Assembly (NCBI RefSeq): GCF_001730685.1
Contig: NZ_MDJR01000003.1
Coordinates: 1-64,000 of the forward strand
Direction: 5' to 3'
DNA: 64,000 bases
Origin: Caloranaerobacter ferrireducens
Lineage (GTDB): Bacteria > Bacillota > Clostridia > Tissierellales > Thermohalobacteraceae
Part shown: one piece after another, positions 1-8,585 of the stretch
How positions within the stretch are numbered: position 1 is the stretch's first letter
Layout: every line of letters starts with the position of its first letter
Notes under the pieces: model-generated
What the model was told of the DNA's origin: nothing
What the model saw: only the letters and a program-made list of their open reading frames with translations
Database searches by the model: none
Position numbers and translations under genes: made by a program

Positions 1-12
1 CTCTGGGCACCA
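1..12 (+). tRNA. 3' end of a tRNA gene (cut by the window edge)
   Basis: The first 12 bases read TCTGGGC-A-CCA after one leading C. This is what a 7-nt acceptor 3' strand, discriminator A and encoded CCA would look like, and a terminator follows five bases later. The implied 5' acceptor strand, GCCCAGA, would suit a tRNA-Phe-like gene. The anticodon lies outside the window, so the identity is a guess. Confidence 0.5.
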
Positions 13-16
13 AAGA

Positions 17-51
17 AACTCCTATCGTACTATTTACGATAGGAGTTTTTT
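17..51 (+). terminator. Rho-independent terminator after the tRNA
   Basis: A perfect stem AACTCCTATCGTA / TACGATAGGAGTT with a 5-nt loop is followed by a run of T. It ends transcription of the unit upstream of the window, probably the tRNA. Confidence 0.85.
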
Positions 52-52
52 T

Positions 53-141
53 ATAATCCAACTGTGGATAATTTTAAATATAATTTTCGTAATGGATATA
101 GGCAAAATCTTCCTTGATTTATTTAAATCGAAGATTTTGTT
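53..141 (+). repeat. Interspersed structured repeat, copy 1 (5' arm truncated)
   Basis: This is one of five copies in the window. It starts ATAATCCA right after a terminator, then has the core GTGGATAATTTTAAATATAA and a 3' hairpin CAAAATCTTC / GAAGATTTTG with inner stem GATTT/AAATC. It lacks the left arm (ATAGGAAATTATA) seen in copies 3-5, so only the second hairpin is intact. Confidence 0.75.
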
Positions 142-153
142 CCAATCCATTTT

Positions 154-1158
154 TTATTTCACTATATTTGTTAATATTTCACAAACAACATTTTGTAAGT
201 TTTGTTTGATTATTTTATCTTCTATTTTTAGTAAAATATAGTTTTCTGGGATATTATAGTTAGTTTTATCTGTAGATGTAATATTGAAAGAGTAATCGTT
301 TTTATTTAAATAATAACATTTTTTGTTATCTGTTAACATTCCGACATTAACAATGAAAGCTATATTTATATTTCCTTCATTTGTAATCCATTCAAGTTTG
401 AAACCATCTTCATAGTATATATAGTTAGGTAGTGTGCATTTAGTTGTTATACCTGTAAGAGTAAAATTATTTCCTTTAATAGATATGTTATTTAAATCAA
501 AACTAAAGTTAATATTATAATCATTAAAGTTAATAGTTAAGTTTAAATTACTTAAATTATCTATTGTTTCATATATCTTAAGTAACTTATGAAGATAGTA
601 AATATCTTCATAGTTGTGCTTAAGAATTATTTTTTTAATTCTATCATCTTTTGTTTTTAAGTATTTAAAATACATTTTAACACTTTCTTTACCTGAAATT
701 TTGTCTTCTCTATTAATTCCAAGATATTTTTCAACAGTTTTTAATCTGCAGTTGTTTAAACCTAGAACGTTTTTATATTTTCTTACTACTTTCAATAAAT
801 CGATACTTTTATTTATTTCAATTAAATATTCTAGTCCATATTGTTTAAGTTTACTATTAATGAAGGGTATATCAAATACATTGCCATTAAAGGTGAAAAA
901 TAAGTCAAATTGAATGATGAATTTTATAAATTCATTTAGAATTTCTTTTTCTTCTTCTAACGAATTAGCAAAAAATTGAGTAATTTTAATTTCATTATTT
1001 TTGAAATACATTATTCCTATTAAAATGATTTTATCTTTTTCACGATTGAACCCTGTTGTTTCAATATCTAAGAAACAGAAATTTTTATTGTATGTAATAG
1101 TTTTTAAATAATCAGGTATTTTTAATTGTTCTTGAAAAGAATTTGTGATAATTTCCAT
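154..1158 (-). CDS. YprB-like ribonuclease H-fold 3'-5' exonuclease
   Basis: Predicted DEDD-type 3'-5' exonuclease with the RNase H-like fold seen in B. subtilis YprB; its natural substrate is not known. Visible catalytic motifs are D31-x-E33 (FLDIETTG), FNGNVFDIPF near residue 85, and HNYEDIYYL near residue 188, which fits the HxxxD of the ExoIII motif. The start is set at the ATG ending at 1158, which has AAGGAGG seven bases upstream; a start 21 bases further up lacks such a site. The C-terminal third has no motif I recognise. It is divergent from the next gene and stands alone. Confidence 0.75.
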   Translation of the reverse strand: MEIITNSFQEQLKIPDYLKTITYNKNFCFLDIETTGFNREKDKIILIGIMYFKNNEIKITQFFANSLEEEKEILNEFIKFIIQFDLFFTFNGNVFDIPFINSKLKQYGLEYLIEINKSIDLLKVVRKYKNVLGLNNCRLKTVEKYLGINREDKISGKESVKMYFKYLKTKDDRIKKIILKHNYEDIYYLHKLLKIYETIDNLSNLNLTINFNDYNINFSFDLNNISIKGNNFTLTGITTKCTLPNYIYYEDGFKLEWITNEGNINIAFIVNVGMLTDNKKCYYLNKNDYSFNITSTDKTNYNIPENYILLKIEDKIIKQNLQNVVCEILTNIVK

Positions 1159-1289
1159 GTAAACCTCCTTAAGAATCAAAAATTAAACATATTTAAATAA
1201 AAAAGTAGAATAATGATATAACTACACTTTTATATTATAATATAGGTATAAGAAATTTTGGTATATGAATTTAAAAGGGGGATTTGGGC

Positions 1290-2018
1290 ATGCCATTCGA
1301 TGTTTATGATATTAATAATAGGCATATGGGGGTAATTACATCTTTATTTCCAAACAATACAGATATATTAATGGTTGGTATAACAAATTTGAAAATATCA
1401 GATATTGAGTTGGATTTAACTGGTCTAAAAAATTACATAGCAGAATTATATGGTTGTAAGAATATATTTGGGAAAATAAAAGAAGACAAGCTAGTTGAGA
1501 CTTTACGAAATGTTTGGGAAAATAAATATAAAAGCTATGGGGAGTATAATGAAAAGTTACTTTTTAGGCTATTATTATTAGAACAGTTATGTGATATTGA
1601 AAGTTTTATTAAAATTGATAAAAGTAAAATTTATGGCTATTTATTATTAGACAGAAAAAATATTGAAATGAATGGCGAAAATATTATTATAAAAGAGAAT
1701 ATTGACTATATAGAAGCAAACGATGGACATAACGGAACTCCCATTTATGGTAAAGTAATTGATTATCCGATTATTACTGTTGAAAATATAGGGGTAGGAG
1801 AAGGCCTTTTATTACGAACTGATTTTTCACATTTTGGAGGTAGAAATCATATACACAAAACTAAATTCAAAATACTTTCAGGAAATGCAATTTTGCCTAT
1901 AACCGTTCCTATAAGTTTGATGATAAAAAAAGATATGATAGTTCAAATTTATTTAGAAAAAAGAAATATAAAAAAAATTTTTTGTGATGGCGTATTTTAT
2001 ATGTATTATAATTTTTAA
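1290..2018 (+). CDS. Hypothetical protein, 242 aa
   Basis: I do not recognise this protein. The ATG at 1290 sits 8 nt after GGGGG; an in-frame TTG six bases upstream is closer to the site and less likely. There is no signal peptide or membrane segment. The middle is helical, and the C-terminal half looks like a beta-rich domain around NDGHNGTPIYGKV and HFGGRNHIHKTKF. A strong terminator follows, so it forms a single-gene transcript. Confidence 0.6.
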   Translation: MPFDVYDINNRHMGVITSLFPNNTDILMVGITNLKISDIELDLTGLKNYIAELYGCKNIFGKIKEDKLVETLRNVWENKYKSYGEYNEKLLFRLLLLEQLCDIESFIKIDKSKIYGYLLLDRKNIEMNGENIIIKENIDYIEANDGHNGTPIYGKVIDYPIITVENIGVGEGLLLRTDFSHFGGRNHIHKTKFKILSGNAILPITVPISLMIKKDMIVQIYLEKRNIKKIFCDGVFYMYYNF

Positions 2019-2030
2019 AATTAAGATAGA

Positions 2031-2055
2031 AATGAGGCTTTTGGCCTCATTTTTT
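2031..2055 (+). terminator. Rho-independent terminator
   Basis: Stem AATGAGGC / GCCTCATT followed by a T run, directly after the hypothetical gene and before the methyltransferase. Confidence 0.85.
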
Positions 2056-2072
2056 CAAGTGGAGGTAGAATG

Positions 2073-4211
2073 ATGAAAAATAAAGCTTATGAAAAAGAAT
2101 TAATAAAAATTACTAAAGAGTACCTATATAAATACAAGAATGAAGGACTAGATAGTTACATAAATAATTTAAAGGGTATTCTTTATTATATAGGTAAAAT
2201 AATTTTATCAATTGCATACTATAAATCAGAAAAAATAACAAAGAAAGATTTAAATAACATATTAAACAATAATTCTATAGAAAAACTCCCTGAAAAGTTT
2301 AAGGAATTTGAAATAACTTTTGGCGAGAAAGTGATGCTTACAAGCAAAGAGAAAGCTGAAATAGTATCTTTGTTAAATAAACTTGAGAACGAAGAATTGT
2401 GCGAATTTTCATTAGGCAAGCTTTATGAAGAACTTATAACGAGCAAAGAAAGAAAACAATTAGGACAGGTATATACACCAAAGAGTATTATAAAATATAT
2501 GATTGAAGAAGGAATAAAAGAAGAATATATTATTGAAAATCCTTATTTTAAGGTGATAGATCCAGCTTGTGGCGGTGGTTATTTTTTAATTGAGGCTTAT
2601 GAAAAGATTAAATTTATAATAAAAAATAATTATAAAGAAATAATTCGCAAAAATCCAGGAGTTAAAATGCATTTAGATAAGAGTGTACATGAATTTATAT
2701 TAAAAAATAACATTTGGGGGACAGATATAGACGAATTTGCAGTATATATGACGACTATTTCGCTTTTATTAAAAGATACAACAGGTAATAGTTTTAGTTT
2801 GAATATATATAAGAGAGATATTTTATTAGATGAGGAAGAGAATTTATTTAAATTACTTTCAGATAAAAATTCTTTAAATGGTATTAAATTTGATTTAGTA
2901 ATAGGTAATCCTCCCTATATAGGGCATAAAAAAATTAGTAAAATTTATAGGCAGAGATTAATACATTATTATTATGATGTGTTTTCTGATAAAGCAGATA
3001 TTTCATTTTGTTTTATAAAAAAAGGATATGACTTATTAAAGGAAAATGGAAGACTAATTTTGATTACATCTAGGTATTTTATTGAATCTCCATCAGGAAA
3101 GTTTTTAAGGAAATTTATTAAGGATAGCTTTACTATAGAGTCATTAATTGACTTTAATGGATATAAAGTATTTAAAGGAATTGGAATAAGTCCACTAATA
3201 ATAAAATGTATAAAAAGAAAGATGAATAATACGGAGTTTGATGTTTACAAGTTGAAGAAAAAGATAAATCCAAATGATGATTTTAATGTAGCAAACGAAA
3301 GTATTTATGAAAACTTTAAAGTAAAACTTATTGACTTAGATGATAAGGGGTGGATATTTATAAATCCTTTAGAAAAATTAGTTTTTCAGAAAATAGATTC
3401 TCAAGGAGACTATAAATTAGAGGATATTTGTGAAAGTTATCAAGGTATAATAACTGGTTGTGATGATGCATTTATTATAGATGCAGAAGAAGTTAATAAA
3501 GGTAATTTAGAGCATGATATTTTGAAGCCGTGGATAAAGAACAGTTATATACAGAAATACACAAGAACTGCAGTAAATAAATATATATTATATACGGATT
3601 CAATCAAGAATATAGACGATTATCCTAATACATTAAAGCATATATTGCCATATAAAGAGAGGCTAGAAAAACGCAGAGAATGTATAAAAGGTATTAGAAA
3701 ATGGTATGAGCTTCAATGGGGTAGGAATTTAGAAGTTTTTAAGTCACCTAAGATAATTTTTCCATTCAAATCTGAATCAAGCAGGTTCATGATAGATTAT
3801 GATAATTTATTTTGTAGTGCTGATGTCTATATTATAAAAATAAAAGATATATTCTTAAATGAAGTTACAATGGAGTATTTGACAGCTTTTTTAAACTCAT
3901 CAATTTTTGAATTCTATTTTAAGACGGTTGCAAAAAAAGTAGGAGATAATATATATGATTTTTATCCTAATAAACTGATGAAATTAAAGATAAAGATAGA
4001 AGATAATGTTAGTTTTATTTCTGAAAAAGTTAAGAAAATAATAAGTTACTATAATGATATTAATCAATTAATAAAAAACAAATCAAATGCTGAAAGAGTT
4101 GAGGAGTTACAAACTAAAATATTTAAAGAGAAAGAGATAATTGATGAATACTTTTTTACACTATACAAATTGAAACCTGATGAAATTGAAATAATTAAGA
4201 ATAAAATTTAA
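2073..4211 (+). CDS. N6-adenine DNA methyltransferase, Eco57I/TaqI type, no restriction partner
   Basis: Class I SAM-dependent methyltransferase acting on adenine N6. Motif I is DPACGGGYF near residue 163, the second SAM-site motif is GTDIDEFAVYM, and the catalytic motif IV is NPPY near residue 279. The region after about residue 430 resembles the target-recognition domain of TaqI/Eco57I enzymes, with helices at the end. At 712 aa it is of type II/IIG size, but I see no PD-(D/E)XK nuclease motif and no endonuclease gene nearby, so it is probably a solitary methylase. ATG 2073 is preferred to ATG 2070 because GGAGG (2061-2065) is then 7 nt away. The recognition sequence cannot be read from the protein. 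Confidence 0.85.
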   Translation: MKNKAYEKELIKITKEYLYKYKNEGLDSYINNLKGILYYIGKIILSIAYYKSEKITKKDLNNILNNNSIEKLPEKFKEFEITFGEKVMLTSKEKAEIVSLLNKLENEELCEFSLGKLYEELITSKERKQLGQVYTPKSIIKYMIEEGIKEEYIIENPYFKVIDPACGGGYFLIEAYEKIKFIIKNNYKEIIRKNPGVKMHLDKSVHEFILKNNIWGTDIDEFAVYMTTISLLLKDTTGNSFSLNIYKRDILLDEEENLFKLLSDKNSLNGIKFDLVIGNPPYIGHKKISKIYRQRLIHYYYDVFSDKADISFCFIKKGYDLLKENGRLILITSRYFIESPSGKFLRKFIKDSFTIESLIDFNGYKVFKGIGISPLIIKCIKRKMNNTEFDVYKLKKKINPNDDFNVANESIYENFKVKLIDLDDKGWIFINPLEKLVFQKIDSQGDYKLEDICESYQGIITGCDDAFIIDAEEVNKGNLEHDILKPWIKNSYIQKYTRTAVNKYILYTDSIKNIDDYPNTLKHILPYKERLEKRRECIKGIRKWYELQWGRNLEVFKSPKIIFPFKSESSRFMIDYDNLFCSADVYIIKIKDIFLNEVTMEYLTAFLNSSIFEFYFKTVAKKVGDNIYDFYPNKLMKLKIKIEDNVSFISEKVKKIISYYNDINQLIKNKSNAERVEELQTKIFKEKEIIDEYFFTLYKLKPDEIEIIKNKI

Positions 4212-4261
4212 TTTAACATTTAAAACAATTTTCTCATGTAACCCAATAGGGGGCGTATAAA

Positions 4262-4825
4262 ATGTGTATTTTGAAATTAACCGAGTATAAAGCTGAAATA
4301 GCTGAAAAAATATGCATTGATAGATTTGAGAATGATCTAATGCTTGTATTAAATAATTTTAGTGAACATGATATCAAATTAACTATTCAATTGATTAAAA
4401 ACAGCATAATAAAATTAGAAGAAAAAGGAGTTATTTTTGATTCAAGATTAATCAATCTTTACTGTACAATGAATTTAGGATTAGCTTGGAGCATGTATAG
4501 AAAAGGCAAAATAATCCAAAAAGAAGAGTCAGTAATAGGTAGAATTTTTGAAATTGATGATGTGGAACTAAAAGAAAAGTTGATATTTTATTTAACCGAT
4601 CAAAAAAATTATAAATTGTTAATAGATGATATTTCATATAGATATTTTACTTTATATTTAAGTAGGCATATCGAGGATATAATGAGCAGAATGGAAGTAG
4701 GAGTTCATCCTAGTATATTGAATGAAGAGGACCTTAAAAACGTATTTCTTAATTTTCTTAAGAAATTTGGTGTAGATTTGTTAATTATGGGTATAATTGA
4801 TGAGTATCAAAGATATAATGGTTAA
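4262..4825 (+). CDS. Hypothetical protein, 187 aa
   Basis: Not recognised. It is an almost entirely helical, soluble, acidic protein without signal peptide or membrane segment. ATG 4262 has a GGGGGC site about 8 nt upstream. It follows the methyltransferase by 50 bp with no visible terminator between them, so cotranscription is possible. Nothing in the sequence indicates a function. Confidence 0.6.
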   Translation: MCILKLTEYKAEIAEKICIDRFENDLMLVLNNFSEHDIKLTIQLIKNSIIKLEEKGVIFDSRLINLYCTMNLGLAWSMYRKGKIIQKEESVIGRIFEIDDVELKEKLIFYLTDQKNYKLLIDDISYRYFTLYLSRHIEDIMSRMEVGVHPSILNEEDLKNVFLNFLKKFGVDLLIMGIIDEYQRYNG

Positions 4826-4901
4826 TTATATGTTATAATAAATATGAGAAAAGATATGGGAATAAAGTAGATATAGGTTGGCTGCGTAAAGGGGGGTTAC
4901 T

Positions 4902-6473
4902 ATGAAGAAAATCAAAGCAACTTTATTTATACTGGTCATAATTTTATTTTTTGTAAATTATAGTATTGTAATGGCTGGGACTTTTTATTTAGATATTTTT
5001 GGTCACTGGGCAGAATATACGATATTATGGGCTACTAATGAAGCCAACCTTTTTAATGGTTATCCTGATGGTACTTTTAGACCAGATGACAGTATTACTA
5101 GAGCTGAATATATTACAATACTATATAGAGCAGCGATGGAAAAGAAAATACTTAGTAATAATATTATAGGTGAAGAGAAAAATGATTATGAAGTAGCAAA
5201 TGAAAGTACTGATAATACAGATATTAACAATGAAGTTGATGAAAGTAAATTTGTTGTAGCAGACGATAATGTTGATAGCACCAATAATATGCCTAAAGAA
5301 AATAATGAATATACTTTGCAGTATGATGACTTGGACAGTAATTTCTGGGCTTATAAAGAAATTTTATCAGTAGCAGAGTTTATTGATAAATATAGTGTTA
5401 ATATGAAATTTAAAGATATTTTTCCTGGAAATAAGTTTGAGCCTGATAAATATATCACTAGGGAAGAAGCTGCAATTTTATCAAGTTTTTTTACTACACT
5501 ATCAATAGATGAAAATACTAAGGAATTTATGGATATTGATCAAAACTATAAATACTTTGATATAATCAAAAATTTAGTAAATAATGGAATAATCGAAGGC
5601 TATGAGGACAGTACTTTTAGACCTTATAGGAACATAACAAGGGCTGAGTCGGCAACTTTAATAAAAAGAATATATTATGATATGGATTATTTAAGTGGAA
5701 AATATCTGAATGATATAGAACTTATTGATTATACTTTGGAAGATAACTTTAGTTTATTTGGAGATTACTACAATAGAGAATTAGATGACCAAGATATATT
5801 GTATAAGAAAGCTGTTTCAACATTAGAATATATTAATTTGATGGGTTATATCCCTTTTGAAGAACAGCATTTGTATCTTAAAGATCCAATTAAGGCGCTT
5901 AGAGATCTTAAAGAAGCTGGTTACTATAATATTGTAGGAGTTAATTACTATTTAATAAAATTTGATACTATAAGCGAAGAGGAGAAAGAAATGTTACTTC
6001 TTGAGCTTTTAGATAACTATCAATTAAGAGATGATATTGGCGATATTGAATCTTTATTAATTTTTAAAGAATGCTTGAATTATAATATTGAAATGGATAA
6101 ATTAATAAGAGGCTTAGATAAGTGGTATGCTATTGCAGAAGAAAATATAACTAAATTAAATATACAATTTATAAAATCAAAAATATATGCCAATAACAAT
6201 GATTATGAAAAAGCAATAGAAATATACGAACAAGATTTACCAACTGATGATATAGAGATTTTAAAATGTTTTATAATGAACAAAGCTTATTTACAATATA
6301 AAATAAATGAATTTGAAAATGCAGAATTTATTTTAAGAGACGGTTGGGAAGTTGTAAAGACAAATAGGCACTATCTTTCATATAAGAGTATGTATGATAA
6401 GGAGTTTATTGGAGCAATTAAAAAAATTCTTATGGTTCAGTCTGAATACTATTCTAAAATAATTCAGCAATAG
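4902..6473 (+). CDS. S-layer homology (SLH) domain cell-surface protein
   Basis: An exported protein of 523 aa with a signal peptide (MKKIKATLFILVIILFF..., cut near residue 25). Three SLH repeats follow: about residues 28-80 (HWAEYTILWATNEANLFNGY, FRPDDSITRAEY), 140-205 (PDKYITREEAAIL) and 210-265 (GIIEGYEDSTFRPYRNITRAE). SLH trimers bind pyruvylated secondary cell-wall polymer and anchor proteins to the wall. A linker rich in Asn, Asp and Glu separates repeats 1 and 2. The remaining 250 residues are helical and may contain a TPR-like pair near residue 430 (YEKAIEIYEQDL). The effector role is unknown. Confidence 0.85.
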   Translation: MKKIKATLFILVIILFFVNYSIVMAGTFYLDIFGHWAEYTILWATNEANLFNGYPDGTFRPDDSITRAEYITILYRAAMEKKILSNNIIGEEKNDYEVANESTDNTDINNEVDESKFVVADDNVDSTNNMPKENNEYTLQYDDLDSNFWAYKEILSVAEFIDKYSVNMKFKDIFPGNKFEPDKYITREEAAILSSFFTTLSIDENTKEFMDIDQNYKYFDIIKNLVNNGIIEGYEDSTFRPYRNITRAESATLIKRIYYDMDYLSGKYLNDIELIDYTLEDNFSLFGDYYNRELDDQDILYKKAVSTLEYINLMGYIPFEEQHLYLKDPIKALRDLKEAGYYNIVGVNYYLIKFDTISEEEKEMLLLELLDNYQLRDDIGDIESLLIFKECLNYNIEMDKLIRGLDKWYAIAEENITKLNIQFIKSKIYANNNDYEKAIEIYEQDLPTDDIEILKCFIMNKAYLQYKINEFENAEFILRDGWEVVKTNRHYLSYKSMYDKEFIGAIKKILMVQSEYYSKIIQQ

Positions 6474-6503
6474 AGATATACAAATATTTGAAAGGAAGAT
6501 TCT

Positions 6504-6896
6504 ATGTTTAGAGTACTTACTAAAGCAATTATCAGAAAAGGAGAAGAAGTTCTATTATTGAAACGAAAAGATGGTTCATTCGGGAGCGGATTATGGGATA
6601 TTCCTGGAGGTAAATTAGAATTTGGAGAGTTTCCTAGAGAAAGTTTAGAAAGGGAAATCTTTGAGGAAACTTCGTTAAAGGTTAAAGTTATAAGACCATT
6701 AAGTATTAGTTCAGGTATTAATGAAACAAGGACTAAACAGTATATTACTATAGTGTTTTTATGTGATTATCAAGGTGGAGATATTAAATTAAATGATGAA
6801 CATAGTGAATATGAATGGGTTAGTATAAATGAAATAAATGATTTTGAAAAGATTTATTATGTAGATGAAGCAATTAATGAGCTTTCATCTGACTAA
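6504..6896 (+). CDS. Nudix hydrolase
   Basis: 130-aa Nudix-fold pyrophosphohydrolase. The Nudix box is complete: GKLEFGEFPRESLEREIFEETSL fits GX5EX7REUXEEXGU except that the last Gly is Ser. Mg2+ would be held by the REIFEE glutamates. The length is typical of MutT/NUDIX housekeeping enzymes; the substrate (oxidised dNTP, NADH, sugar nucleotide or other) cannot be predicted. The gene lies 30 bp after the SLH gene and is closed by a terminator, so the two may share a transcript. Confidence 0.88.
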   Translation: MFRVLTKAIIRKGEEVLLLKRKDGSFGSGLWDIPGGKLEFGEFPRESLEREIFEETSLKVKVIRPLSISSGINETRTKQYITIVFLCDYQGGDIKLNDEHSEYEWVSINEINDFEKIYYVDEAINELSSD

Positions 6897-6897
6897 T

Positions 6898-6918
6898 GTG
6901 GCCTTTGGCCACTTTTTC
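6898..6918 (+). terminator. Rho-independent terminator after the Nudix gene
   Basis: Stem GTGGCC-TTT-GGCCAC followed by TTTTTCTTTTTT. Confidence 0.85.
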
Positions 6919-6970
6919 TTTTTTGCAAAACTAAATAGCGAATGACTAAAACCAAAATAAACTGTTCCCT

Positions 6971-6994
6971 GTTAGATATACCCTGTTCTCTAAC
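6971..6994. promoter_or_regulatory. Inverted repeat upstream of the glutamine synthetase promoter
   Basis: GTTAGA and TCTAAC form 6-bp inverted arms 12 nt apart, ending 10 nt before the -35 box of the glnA promoter. CCCTGTT occurs twice across the site. It is a possible activator or repressor site; it does not match the GlnR/TnrA pattern TGTNAN7TNACA. Confidence 0.3.
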
Positions 6995-7003
6995 AAATCT
7001 TAT

Positions 7004-7032
7004 TTGACATTACAGAAACTTTGAAATATTAT
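7004..7032 (+). promoter_or_regulatory. Sigma-A type promoter of the glutamine synthetase gene
   Basis: TTGACA, 17 nt, TATTAT. The -35 is perfect, the -10 differs from consensus by one base, and the start codon is 35 nt downstream. Confidence 0.75.
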
Positions 7033-7066
7033 AAAATTACAGAAAATTCTACAAGAGGTGATTTTT

Positions 7067-8497
7067 ATGTTTGAAGATGTTAGCCAGGTAATTAGTTTTT
7101 GCGAAAAAGAAGGGATAAAAATAATTGATTTTAAAGTAGTAGATCTAGCAGGAAGATGGCATCATTTGTCGATACCAGTAGAAAGATTTGATGAAAAGAT
7201 ACTAGAAGATGGCATAGGTTTTGATGGGTCAAGCTATGGTTTTTTAAGTGTTGAAAAATCAGATATGATTTTTAAACCTGATATTAGTACAGCCTTTGTA
7301 GATCCATTTTGTGAAGTACCAACATTAAGTATGATTGCTGATATATATCAAATTACAGATAAAAGTGAGAGATTTCAATCAGACCCTAGATATATTGCCG
7401 AGAAGGCGGAAAAATACTTAAAAGAAACTGGGATTGCAGATGAAAATGTTATTGGTCCTGAATTTGAATTTTATGTATTTGATCATATATCATTTATTAA
7501 CAAAAGTAATCATCAAGAGATATATATAGATACTGAACAAGCATATTGGAATAATGGCAACAAAGATTATCAAAATCTAGGATATAAAGTAGAATTTCAA
7601 AAAGGTTATCATGTAGATTTACCAAAGGATGTTACTAATGATTTAAGGTCTAAAATTACTAGACAATTAGAAGATTTAGGTATACCTGTTAAGTATCATC
7701 ATCATGAAGTTGGAGGATCAGGCCAGGTAGAAATAGAAACTCAATTTGGTAGACTAAAAGAAATGGCAGACAAAACTTTGATTTTAAAATATGTGGTTAA
7801 GAATTTAGCTATGCAAGAAGGTAAGACTGTTACTTTTATGCCAAAACCTTTGTATGGAGAAGCTGGTAGCGGAATGCATGTACATATGCAACTTTTTAAA
7901 GAAGGTAAACCAATTTTCTATGATGAGAAAGGATATTCCGGATTAAGTGATATAGCTCTATATTATATTGGCGGTATTTTAAGACATGCTCCAGCAATAC
8001 TTGCATTTACAAATCCTAGTACAAATTCTTATAAAAGGTTAGTTCCTGGATATGAAGCACCTGTTAGTATATGTTTTGCTACTGCGAATAGAAGTTCAGT
8101 AATAAGGATACCAGGTTATGCTAAAAAACCAGAGAAAAAGAGATTTGAATTTAGACCTTCAGATGCAACAGCTAATCCATATTTGGCTTTTTCTGCGCTT
8201 TTATTAGCAGGTATTGATGGAGTAATAAATAAAATAGACCCAGTAAAGGAAGGTTATGGACCTTATGATGTAAATATTTTTGATTTATCCGAGGAAGAAA
8301 GAAAGAAAATTAAGAGCTTACCAAAATCATTAGATGAAGCAGCTGACGCATTAGAAAAAGACCATGAGTTTTTACTTGCAGGTGGTGTTTTTACTAAAGA
8401 GCTTATAAATGATCATATAAAAAGAATTAGAGAAGAAGCAAGGAAAATAAATATTATTCCTCATCCTATGGAATATAGATTGTATTATGATTTATAA
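7067..8497 (+). CDS. glnA: Glutamine synthetase, type I
   Basis: Converts glutamate, ammonia and ATP to glutamine in the cytoplasm. GSI signatures are GFDGSS near residue 54, GPEFEFYVF near 127, GSGMHVHMQLF near 270, the Asn/Lys loop NPSTNSYKRLVPGYEAP, and FRPSDATANPYLAF near 360. At 476 aa it is close to the length of adenylylated GSI-beta enzymes, but the tyrosine of the NLYDLP-type site is replaced by Phe (NIFDLSEEE), so control by adenylylation is unlikely. ATG 7067 is used because GAGGTG lies just before it; a GTG at 7058 is inside that site. It is monocistronic, with its own promoter and terminator. Confidence 0.93.
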   Translation: MFEDVSQVISFCEKEGIKIIDFKVVDLAGRWHHLSIPVERFDEKILEDGIGFDGSSYGFLSVEKSDMIFKPDISTAFVDPFCEVPTLSMIADIYQITDKSERFQSDPRYIAEKAEKYLKETGIADENVIGPEFEFYVFDHISFINKSNHQEIYIDTEQAYWNNGNKDYQNLGYKVEFQKGYHVDLPKDVTNDLRSKITRQLEDLGIPVKYHHHEVGGSGQVEIETQFGRLKEMADKTLILKYVVKNLAMQEGKTVTFMPKPLYGEAGSGMHVHMQLFKEGKPIFYDEKGYSGLSDIALYYIGGILRHAPAILAFTNPSTNSYKRLVPGYEAPVSICFATANRSSVIRIPGYAKKPEKKRFEFRPSDATANPYLAFSALLLAGIDGVINKIDPVKEGYGPYDVNIFDLSEEERKKIKSLPKSLDEAADALEKDHEFLLAGGVFTKELINDHIKRIREEARKINIIPHPMEYRLYYDL

Positions 8498-8523
8498 GCA
8501 GCATTAGATATGCTGCTTTTTTT
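8496..8523 (+). terminator. Rho-independent terminator of glnA
   Basis: Stem AAGCAGCAT-TAGAT-ATGCTGCTT followed by T7, overlapping the end of the stop codon region. Confidence 0.9.
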
Positions 8524-8585
8524 CTTGAAATAGATTAAATATATAGTTAAACTATAAACATAGCATAAACGAAAGGAGAAGAAAT

